A stretch of DNA of 64,000 nt from positions 1 through 64,000 of the forward strand of contig JAPEVC010000103.1 of NCBI GenBank assembly GCA_027946555.1. The letters are read 5' to 3'. Positions 21,461 to 32,553 of this stretch are shown one piece after another. The position numbers and the translations under genes were made by a program. This stretch comes from Gnomoniopsis sp. IMI 355080 (lineage: Eukaryota; Ascomycota; Sordariomycetes; Diaporthales; Gnomoniaceae). The notes below the pieces were generated by a model. It worked only from the letters and a program-made list of their open reading frames with translations. It was not told the origin of the DNA and did not search any database. Position 1 is the first letter of the stretch; each line of letters opens with the position of its first letter.

Positions 21461-23828
21461 GCTGAAGCTATTGCGATCCGTGGGGTCCTTGAGGTGGGTA
21501 GTCGGTGTTAGGAACGGGTCGTTCGATGGGGGAGAGGAGCCGGAGTTCGGGGAAGGTAATGGTCGAGGTCAAACTTTGTAGGAGACACAGTTGGCGATGG
21601 TAAGACGTTGGCGGATTAGGTCTAGCCGGAAAGGTTGGTTACGATGAGAAGGCAGGAGGCTGAGCTGGTACCGGGAGGCGTCATGGCCGCCGTGTAGGTG
21701 GGGTTGTATCGTCAGGGACCAGGTCCCCTTCTGTTAAGGCACTGCTGGATGATTCGCAGGTGACTCTAACAACTAGGACCCCGCCATACGGGGTGCTTAT
21801 ACAGGACCACAGGACCCTGTCATTAATTGAAACCATACTGTGGTAGCATACTTACAGCAGCGTTACAAGTACTATGTAGGAACCTAGGTATTAATCAAGG
21901 ATGCTCCCTTCATTCCTCGATATCACTCCATGAACTGAATGAACCTCATCAACGTTCGTGAACTGCATACGAGCGTCATTCCGAATCATGCTCGAATCTT
22001 GCCTTTGTGGCTTTAGGACCCTCAGTGTCGTCTATACCTCATCATCCACACACGCCTTGCTTGCGACTTAAGCGAGACTGTAACCCTCGTTAGGCCCAGC
22101 ATGCGACCCTGAGCGTCTTTTCGAGCCAGCTTGGCAATGCAGCTGCTTACCAGCATTCTCTCCCGAGGCGTCTTGGAGGCGTCGTTGGCAGCGTAATATA
22201 GCAAAAGCCGACCAACCAATCGCCGTCGTCTCTATTGTCCCCCTCTTCGGTTGGTCGATGGCGCGCTGACCGTGTCGCCCGCAGCGTTCTCATCTGTGGC
22301 AATGCAATTGTCAATCGGGGCTGTGCTTTGCCGCTTTCGACCGGGCTGCATACCGACTGAGCTCTTCCAGTCACACCTCGCAGGTCACTGTCCTCCGTGG
22401 GATGCTGTCCTACTGTACTTGGCCAGCGCTCCACAGCTCGACGTCCGCTTAGGCTGAGCTACCATCTTTGCGATTGCGTCTCTCTAGGGGCTGGTCGCAA
22501 ATGGGGTACGAACGATTCTGGATCTCGAGGGTCATACTCCTCCCAGTATGACGAATGTGTCTGGGCACGATACGGTGGAGGCTTACTCCGCGAGGCGCGG
22601 ACAGTTGTCATCGCCGGCATCGGTGTATATGGTATATGACACTCGAAGATTCCTGGGTAGTTCCATACCGGATCGGGTTGGATAGTGTATGGAGGGAGGG
22701 GTGTCTTCGGCATATAGGCACTACTCGGCGTCAGCGTCAGCCTGTCTTTCCTCCACGACAGTGATGGACAACATGGCTGCTCTTCTTACAGGCCAGGACT
22801 TCTCGGGAGGTCGGCGAGGTCGAAGCCTCCCTATGGTCTTGGCCTGTCCGACATTCTGTAAGTGTGCAGGGAGTGGGGGCAAGTCGTGGCATGAAAAGAG
22901 CGTGGTCAAAGGCTAAGCCGTTCTTCTATGGGACTTGCTGTATGTCTATGTTGGAGTCTCTAGGAAGGGTGCATGTGTTGATGATGGATGTGACACCTTC
23001 ATCTGGAATTCGGAAATGCTCAAAAGTCCGAGCTTCTGCTGCGAACCCGTCCAAGAAGCACGGAGCCGCATCGGAAAGCAGGTGCGATCGTCACAATTTT
23101 CCGTGCTCACCTGCGCCTGTTCTCACTTTCGACAGTGGAGACATTGGGGACACTCGCAGCATCTGTCTTTCTTCTCTTCACTATTTGTTTTCCCGATCTA
23201 CCTGCACTTACCCGGCCGAGATGCTGAGCGGCAAACAGCAGATGTTGATGTGACGTCTTGAGGCATCTCACGAGCCAAGGTGGCTCCAAGCTGCGGCCTG
23301 TGCTGCCCCTGTGCTTCTGGAACAAGTGGACCTACATATGGATCTCACTTCCGGACTCCCCAAACATTCCCAAGAACAGTTTGCGCTTGTTCGTTTCGTG
23401 TTACAACGCCGTGAATCACAGGGTTGTGCCTCTCGTCATTTCTAGACGCCCACCTGAATTGGTCTTGGCACCTGCACAGACAGCTCACTCACCGCGTCTT
23501 CTAATACACGCGGGACTTCAGATGGAGAGCTTGTACCCACTCACGCATCTCGCCTGAGCTCTCGATTTGCCGCATCCAATGTAAATCGCTTGTGAAATGG
23601 TGCAGGTCGACCTAACTTGAGACCTCCCCGGAAGGCTTGGTTGCAAGTGCAATCTGTCTTTCCGATTCACTGTACAATACACTTGGCAGCTATAAAGTTC
23701 ACTTCTGCCCCTCAAACAATCCTTTTTTTTCGTCCACCGAATTCCTGTTTCGCAAATTGTACATACAACACAGCGACTCTGCACCATTCTTGTACATCTG
23801 CCACCCGTACAGACACCACACACAAGAC
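21461..23828. other. Divergent intergenic region, metacaspase to WW gene
   Basis: About 2.4 kb between two divergently transcribed genes. A minus-strand ATG frame at 22713-22459 (84 codons, Pro/Tyr-rich) has no family signature and was not accepted. The region presumably holds both promoters. Confidence 0.4.
23691..23697 (+). promoter_or_regulatory. Candidate TATA box of the WW-domain gene
   Basis: TATAAAG lies about 135 bases upstream of the ATG at 23829, a common distance in filamentous fungi with short leaders. Confidence 0.35.
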
Positions 23829-24843
23829 ATGTCCTTCTTCAAGAAGCTCAAGGAGGAGTTTGGCGGCTCCAGTGGAGGTGAGGCCTACCCAGCCCAAGGC
23901 GGTTACCCCCAAGGCCAGTATCCGCCTCAAGATCAGTACAATCGACCACCAATGCCATCACAACACTCTTCCTACGGCCAACAGCCCCCATATGGCCAAC
24001 ATCAGCAACCAGCGTACGGCTCCCGCGATGCCTACGGCCAACAGCCTCCTTACGGCCAGCATCCCCCCGCAGGTTACGGCGGCAGTCCGGCCCCATATGG
24101 TGGAAGCCCCGCCCCCTACGGCGAACGACCCCCACCACAATCTGGCTACGGCAGCCCAGCTCCTCCGGTCCCATACGGCGCACGCCCTGGTGAGTATGGC
24201 GGTTCCGATCGGCCTCCTGTTCCCGGCCAGTGGGTCCCTCTGTTCTCCGAGCAGCACCAGCGATGGTACTTTGTCGAGACCACCGGCCGCTCGCTGTGGG
24301 ATGCTCCGACTTATGTTCCGCCCCAGGCGCCCATGCCCGCGTACGGCGACTACGCTGGGTCGCGCGGGGCAGGAGGCGATTTCGCACCGCCACAAGGCCC
24401 GCCCCCCGGAGGCGACTACCGTGGTTATGGAGACGAACAGCAGAAACCAAAGGAGGACCATGATAAGCGCAACATGATGCTTGCTGCTGGTGGTGCGTTG
24501 GCTGTGGGTGCTGTGGGCGGTGCAATCCTTGCAGAGGCGCTTGGTTTGTCTTACCCTTCCTTTCCTACAAAAGTGTTGATACTAACAACACTCAGATGAC
24601 GACGATGAGCATCGCGCTCCGCCACCGGAGGCTCAGGTGGGCGAGTTCGCTCCCCCTCAACCTCCTCCAGGAGTGCCTTTGGACGCTGATGGCAACCCTA
24701 TCTCTGAGAGCGACCGCGAGAGCGTTGCCTCGGCACGCGAGGAGTATCAGGAGCAGCTGAATGACTCGGATGCCAGCAGTAGTGATGTTGAGGAGGCCAG
24801 GGAGGAGTACGAGGAGGAGGTTGAGGAAGCATACTATGACTAG
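23829..24843 (+). CDS. WW-domain protein with glycine zipper and acidic tail
   Basis: Exons 23829-24543 and 24596-24843 give 320 residues. The 52-bp intron has a GTTTGT donor and a TACTAAC branch. After MSFFKKLKEEFGG comes a Tyr/Gly/Pro/Gln-rich region of about 110 residues with YGQQPPYGQ and GGSPAPYG repeats. A WW domain (Trp135 to Trp157, GQWVPLFSEQHQRWYFVETT) follows. Then a Pro-rich linker leads to a Gly/Ala segment at about 215-238 (GGALAVGAVGGAILAE) of glycine-zipper type. The tail is strongly acidic (EEAREEYEEEVEEAYYD). WW domains bind Pro-rich ligands, and the zipper suggests membrane insertion or self-assembly. The low-complexity N-terminus could phase-separate. Similar proteins are widespread in ascomycetes but largely uncharacterised. 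Confidence 0.88.
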
Positions 24844-25180
24844 TCACGCGGGACGGGATGATGCATGAGCTCTCTGTCTAGGGTGAAAAACCAGACAAAA
24901 ACTTTAGCATAACTTATAGCCGTGATTGCGACCAGTCTAACGCGTATAATCAATGCGATTTAAGAGACAGTCCGTTCCGGACACCAAAACACATTCGCCT
25001 GAGGCTTTGAAGTATTTCAAAAGCTAATAGTTCGATGGTCGTCGGACAATATGTTGGTCGAAGTCAGGATGGGGAAATCGAGGAATCAAAATGTGCTTCG
25101 TGTAAAAATCTCACGTCATATTCACTGCAATTCGCGTTTTGATTACTTTTAATTGAAGCTGAAGATTTAAGTCAAAAGGG
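24844..25180. other. Short convergent spacer
   Basis: 3' regions of the WW gene and of the gene at 25181. An alternative last exon of the latter could lie at about 25155-25060 on the minus strand. Confidence 0.4.
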
Positions 25181-26092
25181 CTAGATAAAACGTATGTTTA
25201 TGTTAATGCTCACCTGCTCACCTTTGATTCGTGCAATATGGCTCGAAGAGGGTTTGGCCCTGGGTCGCTTGGTGACACCTCCGCCACTGGGTTTACCCAT
25301 CGGTTTACCCATTGGCTTGCCAGTGACTGGTTTCCCGCCTGTTCGAGCCATACTTCTAGTGATCCTAGTAAATCCTGACGAGCCGCTTTGTCCGTCGCTG
25401 GGACCTTTAGCGGCTTTCTCTTGTACGGGGGCTGCCCGGCATTTTCCGTCCCTACTAAGCTCTGCTATCATATGCAGACCTCCCCATCCAGGCTCTGGGA
25501 ACATTAGATGCGCTTTCACCTGAATACTCTTCTTTTCAGCGTCCAGGTCACGTAAGGCAGTCGCGACATTACTACTACACCGCGCAAAGGCGTTATCATT
25601 CCAGCCGGCACCTCCCGAAGTCATGACGAGCGTCTGCTCGCCCTCCTGGGCGCCTTGCCGGGTACGCTCCTCGTTCATGGCTTTCACGACATCATCGTTG
25701 ACTATGTGATGGAATGCCACCCAGCGCAGCGAATCGGCGGTGCCTCCCGCGGCGAGCCAGCAATCTACAATCATCTGCCAGAGGCGCATTTCGGTTAGTC
25801 TTACAGGTGGGCCGATCTCTTCGGGCTCAAGACCCTCGACTATGGACATTGGATCATCCTGGGTGAGGAAGGCTTTGAAGACTATGAGACAGCCCTTGGA
25901 CAGGCAGGTAGAGTATGTTAGGAACGTGTACGGGAGGGCTGTGTGCGTGACACGCTCGTGTGTCCAGTCCTCGGGGGTGGTGTCCCCTATGATTGGTGCG
26001 GTGAATAATACAAGTCGGCCCAAGGGGAGGATGCTTCGCAGGGCTGGCGAGCGGACGAGGCTGAAATCGGCGAGAGCTGCTCGTTCTGACAT
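25181..26092 (-). CDS. Hypothetical protein with basic Lys/Gly-rich tail
   Basis: 303-residue frame from the ATG at 26092. The N-terminal 190 residues look globular, with a WVAFHHIVNDDVVKAMNEE helical segment. The last 100 residues are low complexity and basic, with a GKPMGKPMGKP repeat and KRPRAKPSSS, suggesting nuclear or nucleic-acid-bound localisation. I recognise no family. The 3' end is uncertain: two GTGAGC donors sit just before the stop (AAAG|GTGAGC, CAG|GTGAGC). Splicing from the first to a TTCAG at about 25158 would replace the last residues with about 31 others. No signal peptide or membrane segment seen. Confidence 0.6.
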   Translation of the reverse strand: MSERAALADFSLVRSPALRSILPLGRLVLFTAPIIGDTTPEDWTHERVTHTALPYTFLTYSTCLSKGCLIVFKAFLTQDDPMSIVEGLEPEEIGPPVRLTEMRLWQMIVDCWLAAGGTADSLRWVAFHHIVNDDVVKAMNEERTRQGAQEGEQTLVMTSGGAGWNDNAFARCSSNVATALRDLDAEKKSIQVKAHLMFPEPGWGGLHMIAELSRDGKCRAAPVQEKAAKGPSDGQSGSSGFTRITRSMARTGGKPVTGKPMGKPMGKPSGGGVTKRPRAKPSSSHIARIKGEQVSININIRFI

Positions 26093-26575
26093 TTTTTATG
26101 GGTCAGTATTCGAAAAGTTTAGGATCTTTAGATGATACGGTCTTATTCCTATACGAAAGGTTTTTCACAACTATACCAATCTGCCTTCTGAGGTCCCAAA
26201 TGAGGGCAGACTGCGCGTATTTATGTATCCTTACTTGGCTTCGAAGAGAGTATTTTGTTGTGATGTAAACAATGGGGATAAAGAATAATATAAAGCTTTG
26301 TTCTGATCCGATATTGAAATGGACTGTGCTCATTGTACCCACAGGATTCCCTCCATTCATTGTAGCTGCGTGAAAGGAGATACAAGATTCAAGGTAGCTG
26401 AGGAGCTAGCCGTAATCGTCACAGAAAGCTCCTCACCTAGAGAAAATATATTGACCCTTTTGCCGCGACTTCTGTGTGAGGTGCTTTCAACGCCTATGCA
26501 ACAAGATAGGAACATGAAATAAAGATCGCATTCAAGAAAAACAAAACCCTCTATCATTACATGAAAACAAGCAGC
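26093..26575. other. Spacer
   Basis: AT-leaning sequence upstream of the 25181 gene and downstream of the Ulp1-like remnant. No gene seen. Confidence 0.4.
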
Positions 26576-27399
26576 CTAATTTCTCGTTCTTGTCGAAACA
26601 TTCGACAGTACCAAGAAGATGGATCCTACCATATTGGAAGTTGTTGGATGTGCAAAAAAGATGGGGTCGGTGTCTTCCAGCAGAGCTACCAGGCTGGGAG
26701 ACTCAGAGGTCCACTCATCGAACCTTGGAACGACACAAAATGACCTCGAGACTATTTCAGTCGACGGCTTCGCATTGTCGGCAATAATATCCATGGCATT
26801 CAGACAGACCGCAACACCACAGTCGTATCCCATTGGGCTGTTGCGGGCACCACATGAGATCGAGGTAGATCTTCTGTGCCGGGACGCAAAACGAAAATAA
26901 TGCGCGGAACACCGCTTTACCAGTGCCCTAAATACTGCCAGGAATCGCGGCTGATGATGTTGTCTTTTTGGGGATCCGTACGAAGTAGCAACAGCATCAA
27001 TCGTAGACCAAGACCTCCCAGAGTAAACCGGTCTCATTTCGGCATTTCTCGAAGACGAGAAGGAAGTGGCGGTCGTTGACGCACATTGGCACAAGAACCA
27101 TACCTCCGAAGGGTATTGATGCTATCTTGCAACGGATGTCATCGAACATTGCGTCGCTTTCGCCGACCATGGTCATCACACCCAAGATGGTTGTGTCCAC
27201 GACATAAATTTTCCCAGGGCACAAGCGGCTCATCCGCCCCAACATATACCGAATAGTTTGGACATCCACTTTCTCTCCAGGAGCCAAAGTGTTCACCTCA
27301 CCTGAATTGAGGCGAAAAAAGTCTTTTTGCAGAAATATCTGTAGGTCGCTCAAGGTCTACAGAATTAGCAGACTCACGTTTGGGGGCTGGGTTTTCCAT
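26576..27399 (-). pseudogene. Broken Ulp1-like (C48) SUMO-protease gene
   Basis: On the minus strand, an ATG at 27399 opens MENPAPKRESANSV and then shifts frame. The next frame carries a C48 protease core. NSGEVNTLAPGEKVDVQTI resembles the GEWLNDExI start, MVLVPMCVNDRHFLLVF carries the catalytic His, and VLVYD the catalytic Asp. A TGA then interrupts exactly after YD, where the family has DS. A further frame gives MGYDCGVAVC, which carries the catalytic Cys. The blocks are in the right order, but at least two or three single-base shifts separate them. I infer a recent pseudogene. Ulp1-like genes in fungi are either cellular deSUMOylases or cargo of DNA transposons. No transposase or terminal repeats were seen. 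Confidence 0.65.
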
Positions 27400-29190
27400 G
27401 GCGACCGAGAGGAACTTGGCCACCTGGGCACACAAGGTTACCCTGACAAATGAGAGTAGCTAGGAGAGAGGCCTAGGAAATGATAAGGTAACTCAGTAGA
27501 AGTAGAGTATCCCAAAGAGAATAGAAATAGAATAAAAAAGACTCCTAGGAGGAACGCTAGAGGAGAGTTCTAGAGGGTGAGGGTGAGGATTTAATTCGAC
27601 GAAAGTAGAGTATCAGGAAGTACTATAGTGAAAGTTTAGAGCTTTCAAGAGTTTGGATAGAAATCAAAGAATTAAAAGTATAGCCTCGTGAGAGGGTACC
27701 AGAGATACTCCTTAAAGAGTGAGGGTGAGGCTGGTTACCTAGGTACCTAGGTAGGTTGGCTGTATCACTGGTATCTGAGTTTCCCAGAAAATGGAGAATA
27801 ACATAGCAAGAATTGGAATATGTATTTTGGGGGAATGCTAGCCCCGGAGAGGAGAGCTGTGGAGAGCGAGAGCGAGACTGGTTAAGGGTAAGTTGACTGC
27901 GTTATATGTAATTTAGCATTTGAGTCCAGGTACTGGTAGTGCTCCCATTTGGTACACATAACGTTTCCATCCTTTCATATTCCCTTGATAAAAAGGAACA
28001 AAAACAAAAAAAAAAAAATTGAACAAGACGTATGACAGGGCAATGTGTTGGATAAAGCTCGGACTTACAAATAAGTGCTTAGGCCCAAACGTCTTCACCA
28101 AGAGCCTGATGCCAAGTCGACAGCCCTCGGATACTCATAGCCAGCCTTTCCATAAAGCCTCCATTCAACCTTCCGGAAAGTAAGTACCATAATGCACATT
28201 CATTTTCACAGTCTTTCATAAGCATACAAGTATATATACAGATCAATATAAACCCAAAAAGTCCAGACCAGGGATCTAGCTCGTTGGGTAGTCTAAGCCG
28301 TGTATATATCTTCGGTGGTACCCCTAACAGGCTATAATCAGACAATCTGTGCAAGCCCTGTTGTACAGCCCGCTTGATCTTGGAAGCTTGAGAATACATA
28401 ACCACACCAGCAAAGACTGCTCTAAATAGTTATTTAAGGCTTTTCACTTGCAAGTACTAATGGTTATCTCATCATACTGCTTGTCACTTCGGGGCCATTG
28501 CGTCGTTAATGAACTAGATCACAAACGACACAGACGCATACAAGACATGCCTGATTTACTCGCATTTTGGCTTCAGTATACTCACACTCTAATATGGAAG
28601 CCGAACTGGTGATACCACACATATTTGAGTTTTTTGGTCTCTATGTTGTGATGCTGTCGTGGGTATTTGCTGAAAGGAAAACGAACCTGTGCCTCGGTCC
28701 TTTGCTAAGAGGTCAAGCACTTCACACCCTGATCATACCTGTTCCATGGTAGTTTCTGGATCTCGTTATATTTTGAAATTCTCATTATCTATATAATAGC
28801 TCCCATAAAGTATTTCCACATTCGAGCTGTTCTTCAGGGAAGAGCGACCCTCCACGGTCTGAAGCTGTGTATCCCCCCGCCGGGGTTTGTCTCCAGACTC
28901 AACGAGTGCAAAGATGATAGTGCTGTTCAGAGCTGAAGAGCCAGCATATGCCCTCTGAACAGTCTAGTGCTGCATTCATAAACATGAAAAATTCCACAGC
29001 GCCCTTTTGGCCTGCTTCCTTTCCTGCAAAACCACCCTTCTCACTCGTTAGTCACTCGCACATACTCCAACAAATCTGCAAATCTTCGAATCCAATAGAC
29101 CCAATTGTTCACCACAAATCTACTCATAAAACTTTCCTCCAACATTCGAATTTCTCAACTTACTCTCCAAGTGAATCGACTGGTCTCTTC
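27400..29190. other. AT- and purine-rich gene-poor region
   Basis: 27440-27900 is purine-rich on the plus strand, with recurring words (GAGGGTGAGG near 27577 and 27719, GTAGAGTATC near 27502 and 27604) and a CCTAGGTACCTAGGTAGG tract near 27740. A poly-A run occurs at about 28005-28018. A 108-codon minus-strand frame (28405-28079) has no recognisable domain. This looks like decayed sequence. Confidence 0.4.
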
Positions 29191-29645
29191 ATGGCTGCCC
29201 ACAGTCTTGCAGATAATATGGCCCCGAAGGCCTCCGCCCTCGACCTTGATCAATATCTCCAATACCATAATCGCGTCGCTTCCTTCCACGGTTGGCCTGA
29301 CAAGTGGGAAAGAAACAAGGGGAAGCCTACACCGAAGCCTTTGCACGTGCAGGCTTTTTCTCAAACCCAGCTCCACCGAAACTGCTCGACACTGTCGTAT
29401 GTTCCTTTTGCGATTTGCAGCTTGACTTGTGGGATCCCAGTGATGATCCTCTACAGGAGCATATAAATGGGTCACCAGAGTGTCCTTTTGTCCATGGCAG
29501 AATCCCTCGGAGGAGGATGAGCGATACGCAATCTCCTGTCGCCCTAGCAGGGGCACCAAGGTCACAAGGACGAGAGCGAACGAGTCAGGACAGTCAGACA
29601 CAGTTGAAAAAACGCAAGAATAGGAACGCATCATCTGGTACCTAG
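29191..29645 (+). pseudogene. BIR-domain protein gene, single-base frameshift
   Basis: From the ATG at 29191 one frame reads DLDQYLQYHNRVASFHGWPD, the start of a baculovirus-IAP-repeat fold (RLxSFxxWP). At about 29333 the conserved continuation moves to another frame: EAFARAGFFSNPAPPK, then CSFC, 16 residues, His, six residues and Cys. That is exactly the CX2CX16HX6C zinc motif of BIR domains. One missing base between the Pro and Glu codons explains the shift, and the two halves abut without room for an intron. Downstream is a basic Ser/Arg-rich tail ending at 29645. BIR proteins of fungi (Bir1/survivin type) act in chromosome segregation and cell-death control. I infer a pseudogene, unless the sequence has an error here. 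Confidence 0.75.
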
Positions 29646-30536
29646 GTTTGATGTTATACAGCTCATCAATCCATTTCAGGGAGGCGAAAGCTAATCGAGA
29701 AGATATCACTACACAGGTTCACAGTGGATCTGATACATCAAGTATTTTGGTACAGGCCAGAAGATAACATACAGACGGAAGATAGTAGCATATGGTACAA
29801 GTACGAATCTGATAAGCCCCCAAGACTTGACGGCTATTTAGGTATATGGTACGCACCTGCAGGCCTGGACCACATGTGGAAGATCTCACACTATGGAAGG
29901 CCTATCTAGTCTGAAAACCCGCTAGAAATGAACGCGTGGGCTGTGAGGAGGTTAGAGACTCCTCAACAACATAAAATTACACACAAAACATATCAAATCA
30001 GACACCGTGATTCTGTTTCGCAGATCTCGGGCATGCTAGGACATGCTATAGGATATTGGCTTGCGCATCCTGAGCAAACAGCGTGGTAAGCAAAGTCAAA
30101 GAGTACTTGATCGATTGTAAGCCTGGCCGAATGCAGACAAGGAATTCTTAATTATTAGCCTGATTAGGTAAATTTTGAAGTATCTAAGCACTTTGGGCCG
30201 TATACTAGTGCGGCTCGCACTGTCCTTACTTGCATAGGCAATGTCGTAACGGGCGGGTTGTGCCTCTGTTTTGCAATGTAAATGCAACAAGTTTGGATTG
30301 AATTCTAAGGTAGAGGTATAAATGGGGAATCATGAGTACTCTCAGTACATTATGCAACACGCCCTACGCCGGTCAAGCTCTCAGGATATCAAGGAGCTGT
30401 GGCCTTCCGTATCAACAGCCCTGAGCCCTTGGCAAATACATCTCATTCTCCTGGCGGCCGGACTTGCTCACTTGCCAGGGCAACCGCGTCCCTTTCCACG
30501 AGAGATGGAACAGCAGTCCGCGTTCTGAAGTTCAAA
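29646..30536. other. Spacer
   Basis: No recognisable gene. A 61-codon plus-strand frame near 29724 starts with GTG and has no known motif. Confidence 0.35.
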
Positions 30537-30908
30537 TTAGTTGTGAATCTCCAAAGGCGGGCGACTTTTATGGGGACATACACAGGCGGTGCGAGGGATG
30601 TTGTAATCCGTAGCACAGTACTTCATCAACGGGCAGTAGACCTGACCCGGCAAGGCTCCCATTTGACGGAAGCAGGCGGCCTCGGAAGAATAGCAGCAGT
30701 CATTGTCGCCGTCACACTGTAATCATAAGATCAGTAAAGGGTTCGGAAGTCGGCTATGCTTAAGGACGAGAGGTGCTGAGGATTGGTGACTTACATCTGT
30801 GTCGCTTGGATTTGCACCCTGGCGAGTGTCTAGCTCGGACATAGGCGAGGCAACAGTCATCCCGAACATGGCATACGCCAAAGCCGCGACAAAAATGGTG
30901 CTCTTCAT
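30537..30908 (-). CDS. Small secreted Cys-rich protein (97 residues)
   Basis: Exons 30908-30795 and 30716-30537, separated by a 78-bp intron with GTAAGT and TTACAG ends. A signal peptide (MKSTIFVAALAYAMFGMTVA) is followed by a short acidic propeptide-like stretch and a mature region with eight cysteines (DCCYSSEAAC, VYCPLMKYC, TACVC). All cysteines lie in exon 2. A second GTATGT donor-like site after TACVC could create another 3' end. Such proteins are candidate effectors or antimicrobial peptides; no named family was recognised. A second small Cys-rich secreted gene lies 1.6 kb away on the other strand. Confidence 0.65.
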
Positions 30909-31042
30909 GTTGGGTAGTGCGAAAGATTGTGTTTTTAAGCAGAAAGTTGAATCGAGTGCTAATTGAGCTGAGCAAGGGACGAGAAGATGATGGTTGTGAT
31001 GAAGAGTTCCGAACAACATGGAATGACAAGCGAGCCAGAACC

Positions 31043-31050
31043 TTTATATA
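31043..31050 (-). promoter_or_regulatory. Candidate TATA box of the 97-residue secreted-protein gene
   Basis: TATATAAA on the minus strand, about 135 bases upstream of the ATG at 30908. Confidence 0.35.
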
Positions 31051-32386
31051 GTTTTGGTCTTGCAACCTCAGATTCCAGCAGAATAGAAGCCTTCGCGAAG
31101 ACACAAGGCTGACAGGACACATGCGATTGGCTCCATGACTAAAGTGGACTATCTGGTCGCCCAGGATTTCTTACTAGTAATACTAGTAAGGGGTAATTCG
31201 AACCAAGTGGAGGACATATCGGCAGATCGTTCACCAGATTTGGAGAACGCCATCTCGTCCTCGAGAGGTTCTCGAGAGGAGGATGAGCATAATCGTATGA
31301 GCATAAATTTCATCTTCATCTAAACATCAAGGCGAAGCTGACTAGCTGTGGAACAAAGGCAGGTTACGATGACTTGGCGATTAGGTCTAGCGTGGCTGGG
31401 CAGCACCTGAGGTCCATAGTATGCTCCATGGGTCGCTTGTTGCACAGCCGACATCTACGTCGTCCCGTCTTCCAGCGCTGATACAAGATTCCATTTATTC
31501 TTGAAAATAAACTTTTAAGATTGATAGAATCCGGGATTGTGGTAAGGCGTTCTGAGTAAGGGGCAGGAACAAAACACTTGGCAGAATATCGCAGGGCAGC
31601 CCTGGAGAACGACGTTTCCCCAGATTAGAAACGTGCTTAACGCGCGGAAGAACACCTACCAAGCAAACGCCTGCGACGTAATCTATTTCCCTTCAGCTGA
31701 ACGAGCTCAACCCCCTTTTCATTGGCTAGATTGACGCAGATCTTAAAGCAGATCTTAATTATGAAACTTACTAGGCCCAACCAAGATCCAAGAATCGCAT
31801 ACAAACTTTGCACGATTCTCGCGCTAGCAAGCGCGCTCCCCGAACATGGGCAACTATATTCCCGCTACTATACCATACTGGAGGGAGAAACGATCCTCCC
31901 GGTCTGCCTAAATATCGGTTCGAGCTAAAACATGTGTCGATGCTGGTAGCCCCTTTAGTACGCCGCTGTTGATCTGTCGCTGTCAAAACCATGGATGGCA
32001 ACCTGTGTCTACCACGGTTCTCGCAGGATCTTCACGTGTGCCGTTTGGCCTGAAAGCCTTGCTCCAATTTGACGAGTCAAAGCCCCCCAAAATTACACTG
32101 GATTTACCCCTAGCTTCATCAGTCGATTGTCAGGTGAACAAAGCCCCCGCTCGATCTTCACAATATTTCAGCTCAACCTCAAACCTGTTAGGCTTTCGTT
32201 GGAAGTTTTCCATATGTCCACATGTCTTGGCCTGAGTTTTCCATGACATGCCCGTTCACTAGCATGACTCAATGAACTCCTCCGTCCACGGCATTCACCT
32301 AGCCGTATCAGGTTATCCCAATCTACGTGCATCTTGAAACATCCATCAGGGTGCCTACGATATTCTTCCGTGCGTTCCAATGGATG

Positions 32387-32396
32387 AAATATAAAT
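32387..32396 (+). promoter_or_regulatory. Candidate TATA box of the 102-residue secreted-protein gene
   Basis: AAATATAAAT lies about 160 bases upstream of the ATG at 32554. Confidence 0.3.
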
Positions 32397-32553
32397 GCTG
32401 CCATGTTCCGTTGAAGAAATCCACCACAAGCATATCTTCATCAATCGCCTTCTTAACTATTTCCTGCATCATTCCATAGTCTTGCCAAAAACCTCTCACT
32501 CATTGCCAACGAATCAATCCAAACTCTCACTTTCTTCCTCAACAATATTCAAC

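Larger units (their letters stand above)
30909..32553. other. Divergent spacer between two small secreted-protein genes
   Basis: Holds the probable promoters of both genes. Direct repeats of TACTAGTAA occur near 31170-31190. No further gene recognised. Confidence 0.4.

Noticed and set aside
22459..22713. 84-codon Pro/Tyr-rich frame (minus strand)
   Set aside because: No homology, signal peptide or intron support; chance frame cannot be excluded.
28079..28405. 108-codon minus-strand frame
   Set aside because: No recognisable domain. The hydrophobic middle (FGFILICIYTCML) could be an intron read through, but no consistent splice sites were found.
31140..31260. tRNA-like B box near 31190 (minus strand)
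   Set aside because: GGTTCGAATTACC resembles a B box, but no A box, cloverleaf or anticodon arm fits upstream.
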